From positions 1 through 8,587 of the forward strand of contig JAEXLC010000310.1 of assembly GCA_023445495.1 (NCBI GenBank): a stretch of DNA of 8,587 nucleotides, in the 5' to 3' direction. The stretch comes from Pseudomonadota bacterium. GTDB taxonomy: Bacteria > Pseudomonadota > Alphaproteobacteria > Sphingomonadales > Sphingomonadaceae. Below the pieces are notes generated by a model that worked only from the letters and a program-made list of their open reading frames with translations, made no database searches and was not told the DNA's origin. Every line of letters begins with the position of its first letter. The stretch's first letter is position 1. Of the stretch, positions 1 through 6,753 are shown piece after piece. The translations under genes and the position numbers were made by a program.

Positions 1-106
1 TTCCTCCCCCGGCGCCGGGCTGGCGGCCTCGCGCGAAGAAAGGGTTAGCGGAGGGGAGGGGGGAAGGACAGGGGGCGGTACTGAGCGCTGAATTGGAAAT
101 GCGCTT

Positions 107-131
107 TTCCCCGGCAAGGGCCGGGCCCCAG
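107..131 (+). repeat. REP-like palindromic element, left copy of an inverted pair
   Basis: This 25-base element starts TTCCCCGGC and ends CCCCAG, with the two halves able to pair into a GC-rich hairpin. It matches the reverse complement of 178-202 at 22 of 25 positions, so the two copies face each other head to head about 46 bases apart. Scattered GC-rich palindromes of this kind between genes are typical of sphingomonad genomes; that this one belongs to a dispersed family is an inference. Confidence 0.7.
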
Positions 132-177
132 ACTCAGCGTGCGCGCGAAGACGCGCTACCGCGCGTGATTTAAGGGG

Positions 178-202
178 CTGGGCCCCGGCCTTCGCCGGGG
201 AA
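178..202 (-). repeat. REP-like palindromic element, right copy of an inverted pair
   Basis: This is the inverted partner of 107-131 and the better palindrome of the two. Its core reads CCCCGGCCTTCGCCGGGG, giving a hairpin with perfectly paired CCCCGGC/GCCGGGG arms and a short loop. It lies about 50 bases beyond the atp operon terminator, outside any gene. Confidence 0.7.
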
Positions 203-249
203 AGGGATGGCTTCCCCAGCTCGTCCCATCGGGAAGTGTGGCAACGCCG

Positions 250-282
250 AAACAGAAAAGGCCGGGCGTGATGCCCGGCCTT
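250..282 (-). terminator. Intrinsic (Rho-independent) terminator of the atp operon
   Basis: Read on the minus strand this is a perfect 10-bp stem (AAGGCCGGGC pairing with GCCCGGCCTT), a five-base ATCAC loop, and then the U-rich run TTTTCTGTT. It begins about 40 bases after the atpC stop codon, exactly where the operon's transcript should end. The stem is also palindromic on the plus strand, but no U-tract follows there, so the direction is leftward. Confidence 0.92.
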
Positions 283-322
283 GTCCAGCCCTGCCCGAAC
301 GGGCGGGAGATTTGCGGCGGCC

Positions 323-577
323 TCAGCCGGCCTTTTCGGCGAGGACCGTCAGGCCCTTCTCGTTCACTTCGGCGAAACCGCCTTCGATGCGGATCGTCTC
401 GGGGGTGGTGGCACCCGCCTTGTAGATCTCGAGATTGCCGTCGCGGATGGTCGACATCAGCGGGGCATGGCCTTCGAGCACGCCGAAATCGCCCTCGGTG
501 CCGGGGACGACGACCATGTGCACTTCCTCCGAGCGGAGGAGCTTTTCGGGGGTCACGAGTTCGAAGTGCAGGCTCAT
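323..577 (-). CDS. atpC: ATP synthase F1 epsilon subunit (short form)
   Basis: The 84-residue product is the epsilon subunit, part of the central rotor stalk with gamma and contacting the F0 c-ring. The sequence shows the conserved N-terminal beta-sandwich: the LVTPEKLL start, the VVVPGTEGDFGVLEGHAPLM segment at about residues 22-41, and the GGFAEV strand near 66-71. It ends directly after this domain at VLAEKAG, so the C-terminal two-helix hairpin that brings most bacterial epsilons to about 130-140 residues is absent. There is no sign of a frameshift. I chose the ATG at 577 because AGGA (586-589) sits 8 bases upstream and the family N-terminus begins MSLHFELVTP. An upstream in-frame ATG at 664 would add 29 residues translated from repeat sequence and is unlikely. 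It is the last gene of the operon, followed by a strong terminator. Confidence 0.95.
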   Translation of the reverse strand: MSLHFELVTPEKLLRSEEVHMVVVPGTEGDFGVLEGHAPLMSTIRDGNLEIYKAGATTPETIRIEGGFAEVNEKGLTVLAEKAG

Positions 578-590
578 TTTCTTCTTCCTA

Positions 591-627
591 AGCCCCTCCC
601 CCTCGGGGGAGGGGTTGGGGTGGGGCA
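591..627 (+). repeat. REP-like 37-base element, atpC-proximal copy
   Basis: The element opens with a palindrome (AGCCCCTCCCC facing GGGGGAGGGG) and continues with TTGGGGTGGGG. It matches the reverse complement of 657-693 at 34 of 37 positions. It lies only 1-2 bases upstream of the AGGA ribosome-binding site of atpC, so its hairpin in the mRNA would abut that site. Confidence 0.85.
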
Positions 628-656
628 GTGCGGCAAGGGCGGGCCTCGGTGAGACA

Positions 657-693
657 TCCCCCACCCCAACCCCTCCCCTGAAGGGGAGGGGCT
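657..693 (-). repeat. REP-like 37-base element, atpD-proximal copy
   Basis: This is the inverted partner of 591-627, separated from it by 29 bases. Its own palindrome is CCCCTCCCC-TGAA-GGGGAGGGG. In the operon mRNA the two copies can form two small hairpins or pair with each other along most of their length as one long stem. Its outer end is 10 bases past the atpD stop codon, so the pair fills nearly the whole 126-base atpD-atpC gap. Confidence 0.85.
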
Positions 694-703
694 AGAGGTG
701 AAG

Positions 704-2230
704 TTAAGCCTCTTCGGCCAGCTTCTTGCCCTTGGCGATGGCGTCGTCGATGCCGCCGACCATGTAGAAGGCTGCTTCCGGCAGGTGGTCATATTCGCCG
801 TTCACCACCGCCTTGAACGAGCGGATCGTGTCCTCGATCTGCACGAAGGCGCCGGGGATGCCGGTGAACACTTCGGCGACGTGGAAGGGCTGCGAGAGGA
901 AGCGCTGGATCTTGCGGGCGCGCGAGACGGTCAGCTTATCTTCTTCGCTCAGCTCGTCCATGCCGAGGATGGCGATGATGTCCTGGAGCGACTTGTACTT
1001 CTGCAGGATCGACTGGACCGCACGGGCAGTCTCGTAATGCTCCTGGCCGACGACGCGCGGCTCGAGAACGCGGCTGGTCGAGTCCAGCGGATCCACCGCC
1101 GGATAGATGCCGAGCTCCGAGATCGCGCGGTTAAGCACGGTCGTCGCGTCGAGGTGGGCGAACGAGGTTGCCGGCGCCGGATCGGTAAGATCGTCCGCGG
1201 GGACGTACACGGCCTGCACCGAGGTGATCGAGCCCTTGTTGGTCGAGGTGATGCGCTCCTGCAGCGCGCCCATGTCGGTCGACAGGGTCGGCTGGTAGCC
1301 CACCGCCGAAGGAATACGGCCGAGCAGTGCCGACACTTCCGCGCCCGCCTGGGTGAAGCGGAAGATGTTGTCGACGAAGAACAGCACGTCCTGGCCTTCG
1401 ACGTCGCGGAAATACTCGGCGATCGTCAGGCCCGAGAGCGCGACGCGGGCACGGGCGCCCGGCGGCTCGTTCATCTGGCCATACACCAGCGCGACCTTCG
1501 AACCTTCGCTGATCGCGTTGCCGTCGGCGTCCTTGGCGATCACGTTCGCGTCGAGGAACTCGTGATAGAGATCGTTGCCCTCGCGGGTACGCTCGCCCAC
1601 GCCGGCGAACACCGAGGTGCCGCCATGGCCCTTGGCGATGTTGTTGATCAGTTCCTGGATGAGCACGGTCTTGCCCACGCCGGCGCCGCCGAACAGGCCG
1701 ATCTTGCCGCCCTTCGCGTAGGGCGCGAGCAGATCGATGACCTTGATGCCGGTGACGAGGATCGCGCTCTCGGTCGACTGGTCGACGAACAGCGGAGCCT
1801 CGGCGTGGATCGGCGCGCGCAGGTCGGTCGCGACCGGGCCACGCTCGTCAATCGGCTCGCCGACGACGTTGAGGATGCGGCCGAGCGTCGCCGGGCCGAC
1901 CGGCACCGAGATCTGCGCGCCGGTGTCGACCACGGTCTGGCCGCGGGTCAGGCCCTCGGTCGCGTCCATGGCGATCGTGCGGACAGTGTTCTCGCCGAGG
2001 TGCTGGGCGACCTCGAGGACGAGCTTGTTGCCGTTGTTGTCGGTCTCGAGCGCCGAGAGGATCGCCGGCAGTTCGCCTTCGAAGGCGACGTCGACGACGG
2101 CGCCGATCACCTGGCTGATGCGACCAACGCTGTTGGTCGTCGTCGGCGCAGTGGCCGGAGCGTCGGCCTTGGGCTTCGCGGCGCGCGGCTTGCGCGCGGG
2201 CTTCTCTGCGGTCGGGGCTGCGGTGGCCAT
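704..2230 (-). CDS. atpD: ATP synthase F1 beta subunit (catalytic)
   Basis: The 508-residue product is the catalytic beta subunit, which makes ATP from ADP and phosphate in the alpha3-beta3 hexamer at the cytoplasmic face. Visible motifs are the P-loop GGAGVGKT at about 181-188, GERTREGND at 212-220 holding the catalytic glutamate, the Walker B strand VLFFVDN near 282-288, the adenine-site tyrosine in GIYPAVDPL near 376, the alpha/beta signature PAVDPLDSTS at 377-386, and DELSEED at 425-431. All key residues are present. The first 33 or so residues form an Ala/Lys/Pro-rich extension before the usual GRISQVIGAVVDV start. The ATG at 2230 is chosen for the AAGGAAA site just upstream; an ATG 11 codons earlier lies inside the preceding gene and has no such support. 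The preceding lipoprotein gene stops one base upstream, with atpD's ribosome-binding site inside its last codons, which suggests translational coupling. Confidence 0.98.
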   Translation of the reverse strand: MATAAPTAEKPARKPRAAKPKADAPATAPTTTNSVGRISQVIGAVVDVAFEGELPAILSALETDNNGNKLVLEVAQHLGENTVRTIAMDATEGLTRGQTVVDTGAQISVPVGPATLGRILNVVGEPIDERGPVATDLRAPIHAEAPLFVDQSTESAILVTGIKVIDLLAPYAKGGKIGLFGGAGVGKTVLIQELINNIAKGHGGTSVFAGVGERTREGNDLYHEFLDANVIAKDADGNAISEGSKVALVYGQMNEPPGARARVALSGLTIAEYFRDVEGQDVLFFVDNIFRFTQAGAEVSALLGRIPSAVGYQPTLSTDMGALQERITSTNKGSITSVQAVYVPADDLTDPAPATSFAHLDATTVLNRAISELGIYPAVDPLDSTSRVLEPRVVGQEHYETARAVQSILQKYKSLQDIIAILGMDELSEEDKLTVSRARKIQRFLSQPFHVAEVFTGIPGAFVQIEDTIRSFKAVVNGEYDHLPEAAFYMVGGIDDAIAKGKKLAEEA

Positions 2231-2231
2231 C

Positions 2232-2870
2232 TTACTTTCCTTGGGTCTGATTGGCGGGGGCACTAGCCCCGACGCGGGTGAAAGTCACGGTGATGTGGCG
2301 ATCCTTGGCGTTGCCGCCGCCGATCGGGTTGGCATCGACGACGATCGAGACGCCGTGCTGGACGTCCTTCGCCGATTCGCGGCGCTGGAGCGCGCCGTTG
2401 ATCGTGTCGCCCGGGCCGACTTCGAAGCGCGACAGGAAGCCGAGCACGATGCGACGGACATAGCCGTAGGAATCGCGGGCGCGCTCCTCGGGCTTCTCGT
2501 CATGCTTCACGTCGAAGGTGAAGCGGACGGTCTCGATCCTGTCGGCTGCGGGGCCGGTCGCGTCGAAGACGCTCTCGACGGCGATGCCGTTGGGCTTTTC
2601 GGGCCAGGTGACCTTGCCGGTGGCGGCATAGCCCTTGCCCGACGCCTTGTAGCCCTCGACCTTGAAGCCGAAGTCGTTGGCGGCGGCGACCACGGCGGCC
2701 GGATTGGCGAAGATGCCGTTCCAGCGATCGGCCATCACCTTGTCGCGGTCCGGCGCGCGGTTCTGTGCGGCGGCAGCCTGCTGCTCGTTGAGCGACGGAT
2801 CATGCGCAGCCCCGCAGCCCGCGAGCGGGGCCGCAGCCACGATCAGCAGGAGGGGAGCCGCGACGCGCAT
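2232..2870 (-). CDS. Predicted lipoprotein of unknown function inside the atp operon
   Basis: The 212-residue protein starts with a lipoprotein signal peptide: an arginine, a hydrophobic run, and the lipobox LAGC at 16-19, so Cys19 should be lipidated. Glycine rather than aspartate follows the cysteine, which does not suggest inner-membrane retention. Residues 21-45 are a polar, Ala/Gln-rich linker. The rest looks like a small folded domain, with alternating strand-like segments near 82-90, 96-103, 112-122, 172-180 and 190-200, and YVRRIVLGFLSRFEVGPGD in the middle. I do not recognise the family. The start codon overlaps the atpG stop by one base (TGATG), and the stop lies one base before atpD, so translation is probably coupled on both sides. 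Codon use is GC-rich like its neighbours and the reading frame is intact. A role in ATP synthase is not shown; only the placement suggests joint expression. Confidence 0.85.
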   Translation of the reverse strand: MRVAAPLLLIVAAAPLAGCGAAHDPSLNEQQAAAAQNRAPDRDKVMADRWNGIFANPAAVVAAANDFGFKVEGYKASGKGYAATGKVTWPEKPNGIAVESVFDATGPAADRIETVRFTFDVKHDEKPEERARDSYGYVRRIVLGFLSRFEVGPGDTINGALQRRESAKDVQHGVSIVVDANPIGGGNAKDRHITVTFTRVGASAPANQTQGK

Positions 2871-3757
2871 CAGAGGGCTTCGGCGCCCGAGATGATCTCG
2901 ACCAGCTCGGTGGTGATCGCGGCCTGGCGCTGGCGGTTATACTGGGTGTTCAGACGCTTGATGAGGTCGCCGGCGTTGCGCGTGGCGTTGTCCATCGCGG
3001 TCATCTTCGAGCCCTGCTCCGACGCGGCGTTCTCGCGGATCGCGCGGTAGAGCTGGATCGCGACGTTGCGCGGCAGCAGGTCGGCGAGGATCGATTCCTC
3101 GTCCGGCTCATAGGTGACGGCGGCGGTGTTGTTGCCCACGCCGTGGTCGCCCTCGCCAGCAGGGATCGCGACGGGCACGATCTGCTGCGCGGTCGGCTCC
3201 TGGGTGAGCACCGACTTGAAGTTCGAGTAGAACAGCGTCGCGACATCGAACTCGCCGGCCTCGTAGCGGGCGATGATGTCGTTGGCGAAGGCGCGCGCAT
3301 CGGCAAAGGTCAGCTTGCCGAGATCGCCCGGCTCGACCGAATGCACGATGTACTTCGGGAACAGGCGGTTGAGCGGCGCGCGGCCCTTGCGGCCGATCGT
3401 GTAGATCTTCACCGTCTTGCCCTGCGCGATCAGGCTCTCGGCATGACGGCGGGCGAGGCGGGCGATGTTGGTGTTGAACGCGCCGGCCAGGCCCTTGTCG
3501 CTGGTGGCGACGACGAGCAGGTGGACGTCATCCTTGCCGGTGCCGGCGAGCAGCTTGGGCGAGCTCTCGCTCAGCGTCACCTTCGAGGCGAGGCTGGCGA
3601 CGACGCCCTCGAGGCGCTGGGCATAGGGACGCCCGGCCTCGGCCGCTTCCTGCGCGCGGCGCAGCTTGGCGGCGGCGACCATCTTCATCGCCTTGGTGAT
3701 CTTCTGGGTCGACTTGACCGAGTTGATCCGGATCTTGAGTGCCTTGAGGCTTGCCAT
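2870..3757 (-). CDS. atpG: ATP synthase F1 gamma subunit
   Basis: The 295-residue product is the gamma subunit, the central shaft whose rotation drives conformational changes in the beta subunits. The N-terminal helix has the family pattern MASLKALKIRINSV followed by STQKITKAMKMVAAAKLRRAQ at about 16-36. SDKGLAGAFN lies at 86-95. The C-terminal helix carries MTAMDNATRNAGDLI near 252-266 and ends with the family signature ITTELVEIISGAEA at 281-294. Length and both coiled-coil helices are normal. The ATG at 3757 directly abuts the stop of the upstream LysE-family gene (TAAATG, no spacer). Only a weak GGAA lies in front, so ribosomes finishing the upstream gene may help initiate here. The stop codon overlaps the next gene's ATG by one base. 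Confidence 0.97.
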   Translation of the reverse strand: MASLKALKIRINSVKSTQKITKAMKMVAAAKLRRAQEAAEAGRPYAQRLEGVVASLASKVTLSESSPKLLAGTGKDDVHLLVVATSDKGLAGAFNTNIARLARRHAESLIAQGKTVKIYTIGRKGRAPLNRLFPKYIVHSVEPGDLGKLTFADARAFANDIIARYEAGEFDVATLFYSNFKSVLTQEPTAQQIVPVAIPAGEGDHGVGNNTAAVTYEPDEESILADLLPRNVAIQLYRAIRENAASEQGSKMTAMDNATRNAGDLIKRLNTQYNRQRQAAITTELVEIISGAEAL

Positions 3758-4378
3758 TTAGGTATTCCGAGCAAGGGCCAGACGGCCCGCGAGACCAACG
3801 AATGCGACGCCGAGAACGCCTTCGATCCAGCGCATCGCGCTGCTCTGCTTGGCGGCACGGCCCGCGCGGGCAGCGACGAATGCGACACCGGCGAGCCAGA
3901 AGGCGCCGAGCACATAGGGCACCGCGATCAGCAGCGCGCCCTTGAGCGGCGCCTCCGGACCGGTGCCGACGAACTGCGGCAGGATCGCGAGGAAGAACAG
4001 GGCGACCTTGGGGTTGAGCGCGGTGGTGAGCAGGCCCTGCCAGAAGGGCTTGCCGAGCGCCGGTGCCGCAGCGGTGGCGGCCGGTGCCGGGCGCACCGCG
4101 CCGCGGATCAGCTTGTAGCCGAGCCAGGCGAGGTAGATCGCGCCGGCGGTCTTCACCACCGTGAACAGCGCCGGGAAGACGGTGAGCACGGCGAGGAAGC
4201 CGAAGCCGCACAGCGCCATGTACCACAGCCCGCCCAGGGCAACCCCGGAAACCGCTGCCAGGCCGGCCCGCACGCCTCCGCGCGCCGCGTGACCCGCGAC
4301 GAGCATCGTGTCCGGGCCGGGCGTCAGCACAAGGCCGACGCTCAGCAGCGTCCACGCGAGGAGGGAGTGGTCGGCCAT
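3758..4378 (-). CDS. LysE/RhtB-family amino-acid exporter inside the atp operon
   Basis: The 206-residue protein is a polytopic inner-membrane exporter of the LysE/RhtB superfamily, members of which expel amino acids or related metabolites using the membrane potential. Family marks are the first membrane helix running into TPGPDTMLV at about 19-27, Gly-rich RGGVRAGLAAVSGVALGG at 33-50, AGAIYLAWLGYKLIRGA at 78-94, and FWQGLLTTALNPKVALFFLA with LPQF at 112-136. About six hydrophobic segments can be seen, with an Ala/Pro-rich cytoplasmic loop at 96-108. The substrate cannot be told from sequence. The gene begins 10 bases after atpA and ends flush against atpG, so it is built into the operon. No clear Shine-Dalgarno precedes its ATG, suggesting low or coupled translation. 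Upstream in-frame codons offer no other start. Confidence 0.93.
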   Translation of the reverse strand: MADHSLLAWTLLSVGLVLTPGPDTMLVAGHAARGGVRAGLAAVSGVALGGLWYMALCGFGFLAVLTVFPALFTVVKTAGAIYLAWLGYKLIRGAVRPAPAATAAAPALGKPFWQGLLTTALNPKVALFFLAILPQFVGTGPEAPLKGALLIAVPYVLGAFWLAGVAFVAARAGRAAKQSSAMRWIEGVLGVAFVGLAGRLALARNT

Positions 4379-4388
4379 CGGCTGCGGA

Positions 4389-5918
<1,530 letters not shown>

Positions 5919-5929
5919 TGTCTTAGCCT

Positions 5930-6484
5930 TCAGCCTTTCATCGCGTGCGCGAGGGAGTTCAGTCGGGTCTTGATCGAGCTATCGATCATCTGGCTGCCGA
6001 TCTTCACGACCAGCCCGCCAAGGAGCGAGGGATCGACCGAAAGGTCGATGGCCACTTCCCGGCCGATGCGGGTGCGCAGCTGCTGCTTGAGCGCGCTGAC
6101 CTGATCGGCGGAAAGCGGATGGGCGGAGGTGACCAAAGCCGTCGTCTCGCCGCGATGCGCGGCGGCGAGCTGGCGGAAGGCCCGGATGATCGCCGGGAGC
6201 TGGCCCAGGCGGCGATTCTCGGCGAGCACGCCCAGGAAGTTCGCGGTGGTGCCATCGAGCTTCAGGCTCGCGGCGACGGCGGCTACAGCCTTGGCGGCAT
6301 TGCCGCGCGAGACCAGCGGGCTGGCGGTCAGCGCCTTGAAGTCGGCCGATTCGGCAAGCGCCTTGGCGACGGTGGCGAGGCTGTCCTCGACCTTGGCCAG
6401 GGCCTTCGAATCACGCGCGAGCTCGAACAGGGCGGTAGCGTAGCGTCCGCTTAGGCTTGCCTGGATACCGGCGGAATTCTCCAC
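5930..6484 (-). CDS. atpH: ATP synthase F1 delta subunit
   Basis: The 184-residue product is the delta subunit (equivalent to mitochondrial OSCP), which caps the hexamer and ties it to the peripheral stalk. The N-terminal helical domain starts GIQASLSGRYATALFELA at about 6-23. The C-terminal part has the conserved DPSLLGGLVVKIGSQMIDSS at 151-170, then a terminal helix. I chose the GTG at 6484: AGAGGA lies at 6495-6500, about 10 bases upstream, and the resulting N-terminus and length fit the family. An in-frame ATG at 6523 would add 13 polar residues, but no ribosome-binding site precedes it. This is the first gene of the operon, so the promoter should lie in 6485-6753. No b-subunit or other F0 gene precedes it, as usual for alphaproteobacteria, where F0 is encoded elsewhere. 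Confidence 0.96.
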   Translation of the reverse strand: MENSAGIQASLSGRYATALFELARDSKALAKVEDSLATVAKALAESADFKALTASPLVSRGNAAKAVAAVAASLKLDGTTANFLGVLAENRRLGQLPAIIRAFRQLAAAHRGETTALVTSAHPLSADQVSALKQQLRTRIGREVAIDLSVDPSLLGGLVVKIGSQMIDSSIKTRLNSLAHAMKG

Positions 6485-6494
6485 GCGTTTCGGT

Positions 6495-6500
6495 TCCTCT
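6495..6500 (-). promoter_or_regulatory. Ribosome-binding site that decides the atpH start
   Basis: On the minus strand this reads AGAGGA, 10 bases before the GTG at 6484. The alternative ATG at 6523 is preceded by C-rich sequence with no Shine-Dalgarno match, so this site favours the GTG. Confidence 0.7.
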
Positions 6501-6575
6501 CGGAGGTTCGGGTTACTGCCCATATGAATTGGGGGCCGATTTCCGGCTCCACCAAAGTATTACTCCGGTGGCAAC

Positions 6576-6595
6576 CCCATACGGCCCCCTATGGG
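6576..6595. repeat. Inverted repeat in the atp operon upstream region
   Basis: CCCATA and TATGGG form a perfect 6-bp inverted repeat around an eight-base CGGCCCCC spacer. If the atp promoter lies near 6604-6632, this sits in the 5' leader of atpH mRNA, where it could be an operator or a weak hairpin. No regulator is known from the sequence. Confidence 0.4.
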
Positions 6596-6603
6596 TCGCG
6601 GCG

Positions 6604-6632
6604 CGGTTAGCATCGGTGTCACAGGGATGCAA
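6604..6632 (-). promoter_or_regulatory. Weak candidate promoter for the atp operon
   Basis: On the minus strand TTGCATC is followed after 14 bases by GCTAACCG. This partly resembles the Caulobacter-type housekeeping promoter (TTGACGS, 10-14 bases, GCTANAWC), matching about four of seven and five of eight positions. It would give a leader of roughly 110 bases before atpH. The match is imperfect, and many alphaproteobacterial promoters diverge from consensus, so this is only a candidate. Confidence 0.25.
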
Positions 6633-6695
6633 CCCGAGTCCGATTCGCTCTCGTGGAAGACTCTCCCAACCGGCCGCAAAGCGGGCATGTACCGA

Positions 6696-6717
6696 ATCGT
6701 TTCATATGGTAAACGAT
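6696..6717. promoter_or_regulatory. Operator-like inverted repeat upstream of the 6754 gene
   Basis: ATCGTTT and AAACGAT form a perfect 7-bp inverted repeat around an eight-base centre that itself contains the palindrome CATATG. It lies 36 bases upstream of the ATG at 6754, where a repressor or activator could act. Its size and symmetry resemble binding sites of dimeric helix-turn-helix regulators such as the TetR family; no regulator gene is in the window. Confidence 0.4.
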
Positions 6718-6718
6718 G

Positions 6719-6740
6719 CCCCCATCATCCTTTTTGGGGG
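6719..6740 (+). promoter_or_regulatory. Possible leader hairpin pairing with the ribosome-binding region of the 6754 gene
   Basis: CCCCC at 6719-6723 can pair with GGGGG at 6736-6740 across a 12-base loop. The GGGGG arm joins the GGGGGAAGGG tract (6736-6745) that serves as Shine-Dalgarno, 8 bases before the ATG at 6754. Folding would partly hide the site. Only five base pairs are visible, so the effect may be small. Confidence 0.3.
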
Positions 6741-6753
6741 AAGGGTTGGGGGA

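Larger units (their letters stand above)
1..249. other. Intergenic stretch downstream of the atp operon, no gene recognised
   Basis: I see no convincing gene here. One plus-strand frame stays open from the left edge to a TAA at 171-173, but it lacks a visible start, reads through a palindromic repeat and has no recognisable protein character. The other two plus frames stop at 46-48 and 89-91. A gene tail from outside the window could end in the first 50-90 bases, but nothing proves it. The stretch is G-rich on the plus strand around 50-75. Its clear structure is a pair of inverted REP-like elements at 107-131 and 178-202. Confidence 0.5.

Noticed and set aside
1..173. Plus-strand frame open from the left edge to 173 as the tail of a gene
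   Set aside because: It runs through a palindromic repeat and has no recognisable sequence; high GC makes open frames of this length common by chance.
578..664. Longer atpC start at 664
   Set aside because: The extra 29 residues are translated from the REP elements, and the start at 577 has a good ribosome-binding site and the family N-terminus.
591..693. Inverted repeats as ends of an insertion sequence or a CRISPR unit
   Set aside because: Only 29 bases lie between the copies, there is no transposase, and there is no regular array of direct repeats.
591..693. REP pair as an intrinsic terminator between atpD and atpC
   Set aside because: No U-tract follows either hairpin on the minus strand, and atpC with a strong terminator follows downstream; partial attenuation remains possible.
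698..2266. A 522-codon open frame on the plus strand opposite atpD
   Set aside because: It is a GC-rich shadow of atpD: rich in Arg, Asp, Gly and Val with no domain pattern, while the opposite strand has every beta-subunit motif.
1737..3050. A 437-codon plus-strand frame across atpD, the lipoprotein gene and atpG
   Set aside because: It spans three well-supported minus-strand genes and shows no recognisable protein features.
6457..6753. N-terminal extension of the 6754 gene starting at 6457
   Set aside because: It would overlap the start of atpH, run through the shared regulatory region and bury a clear signal peptide.
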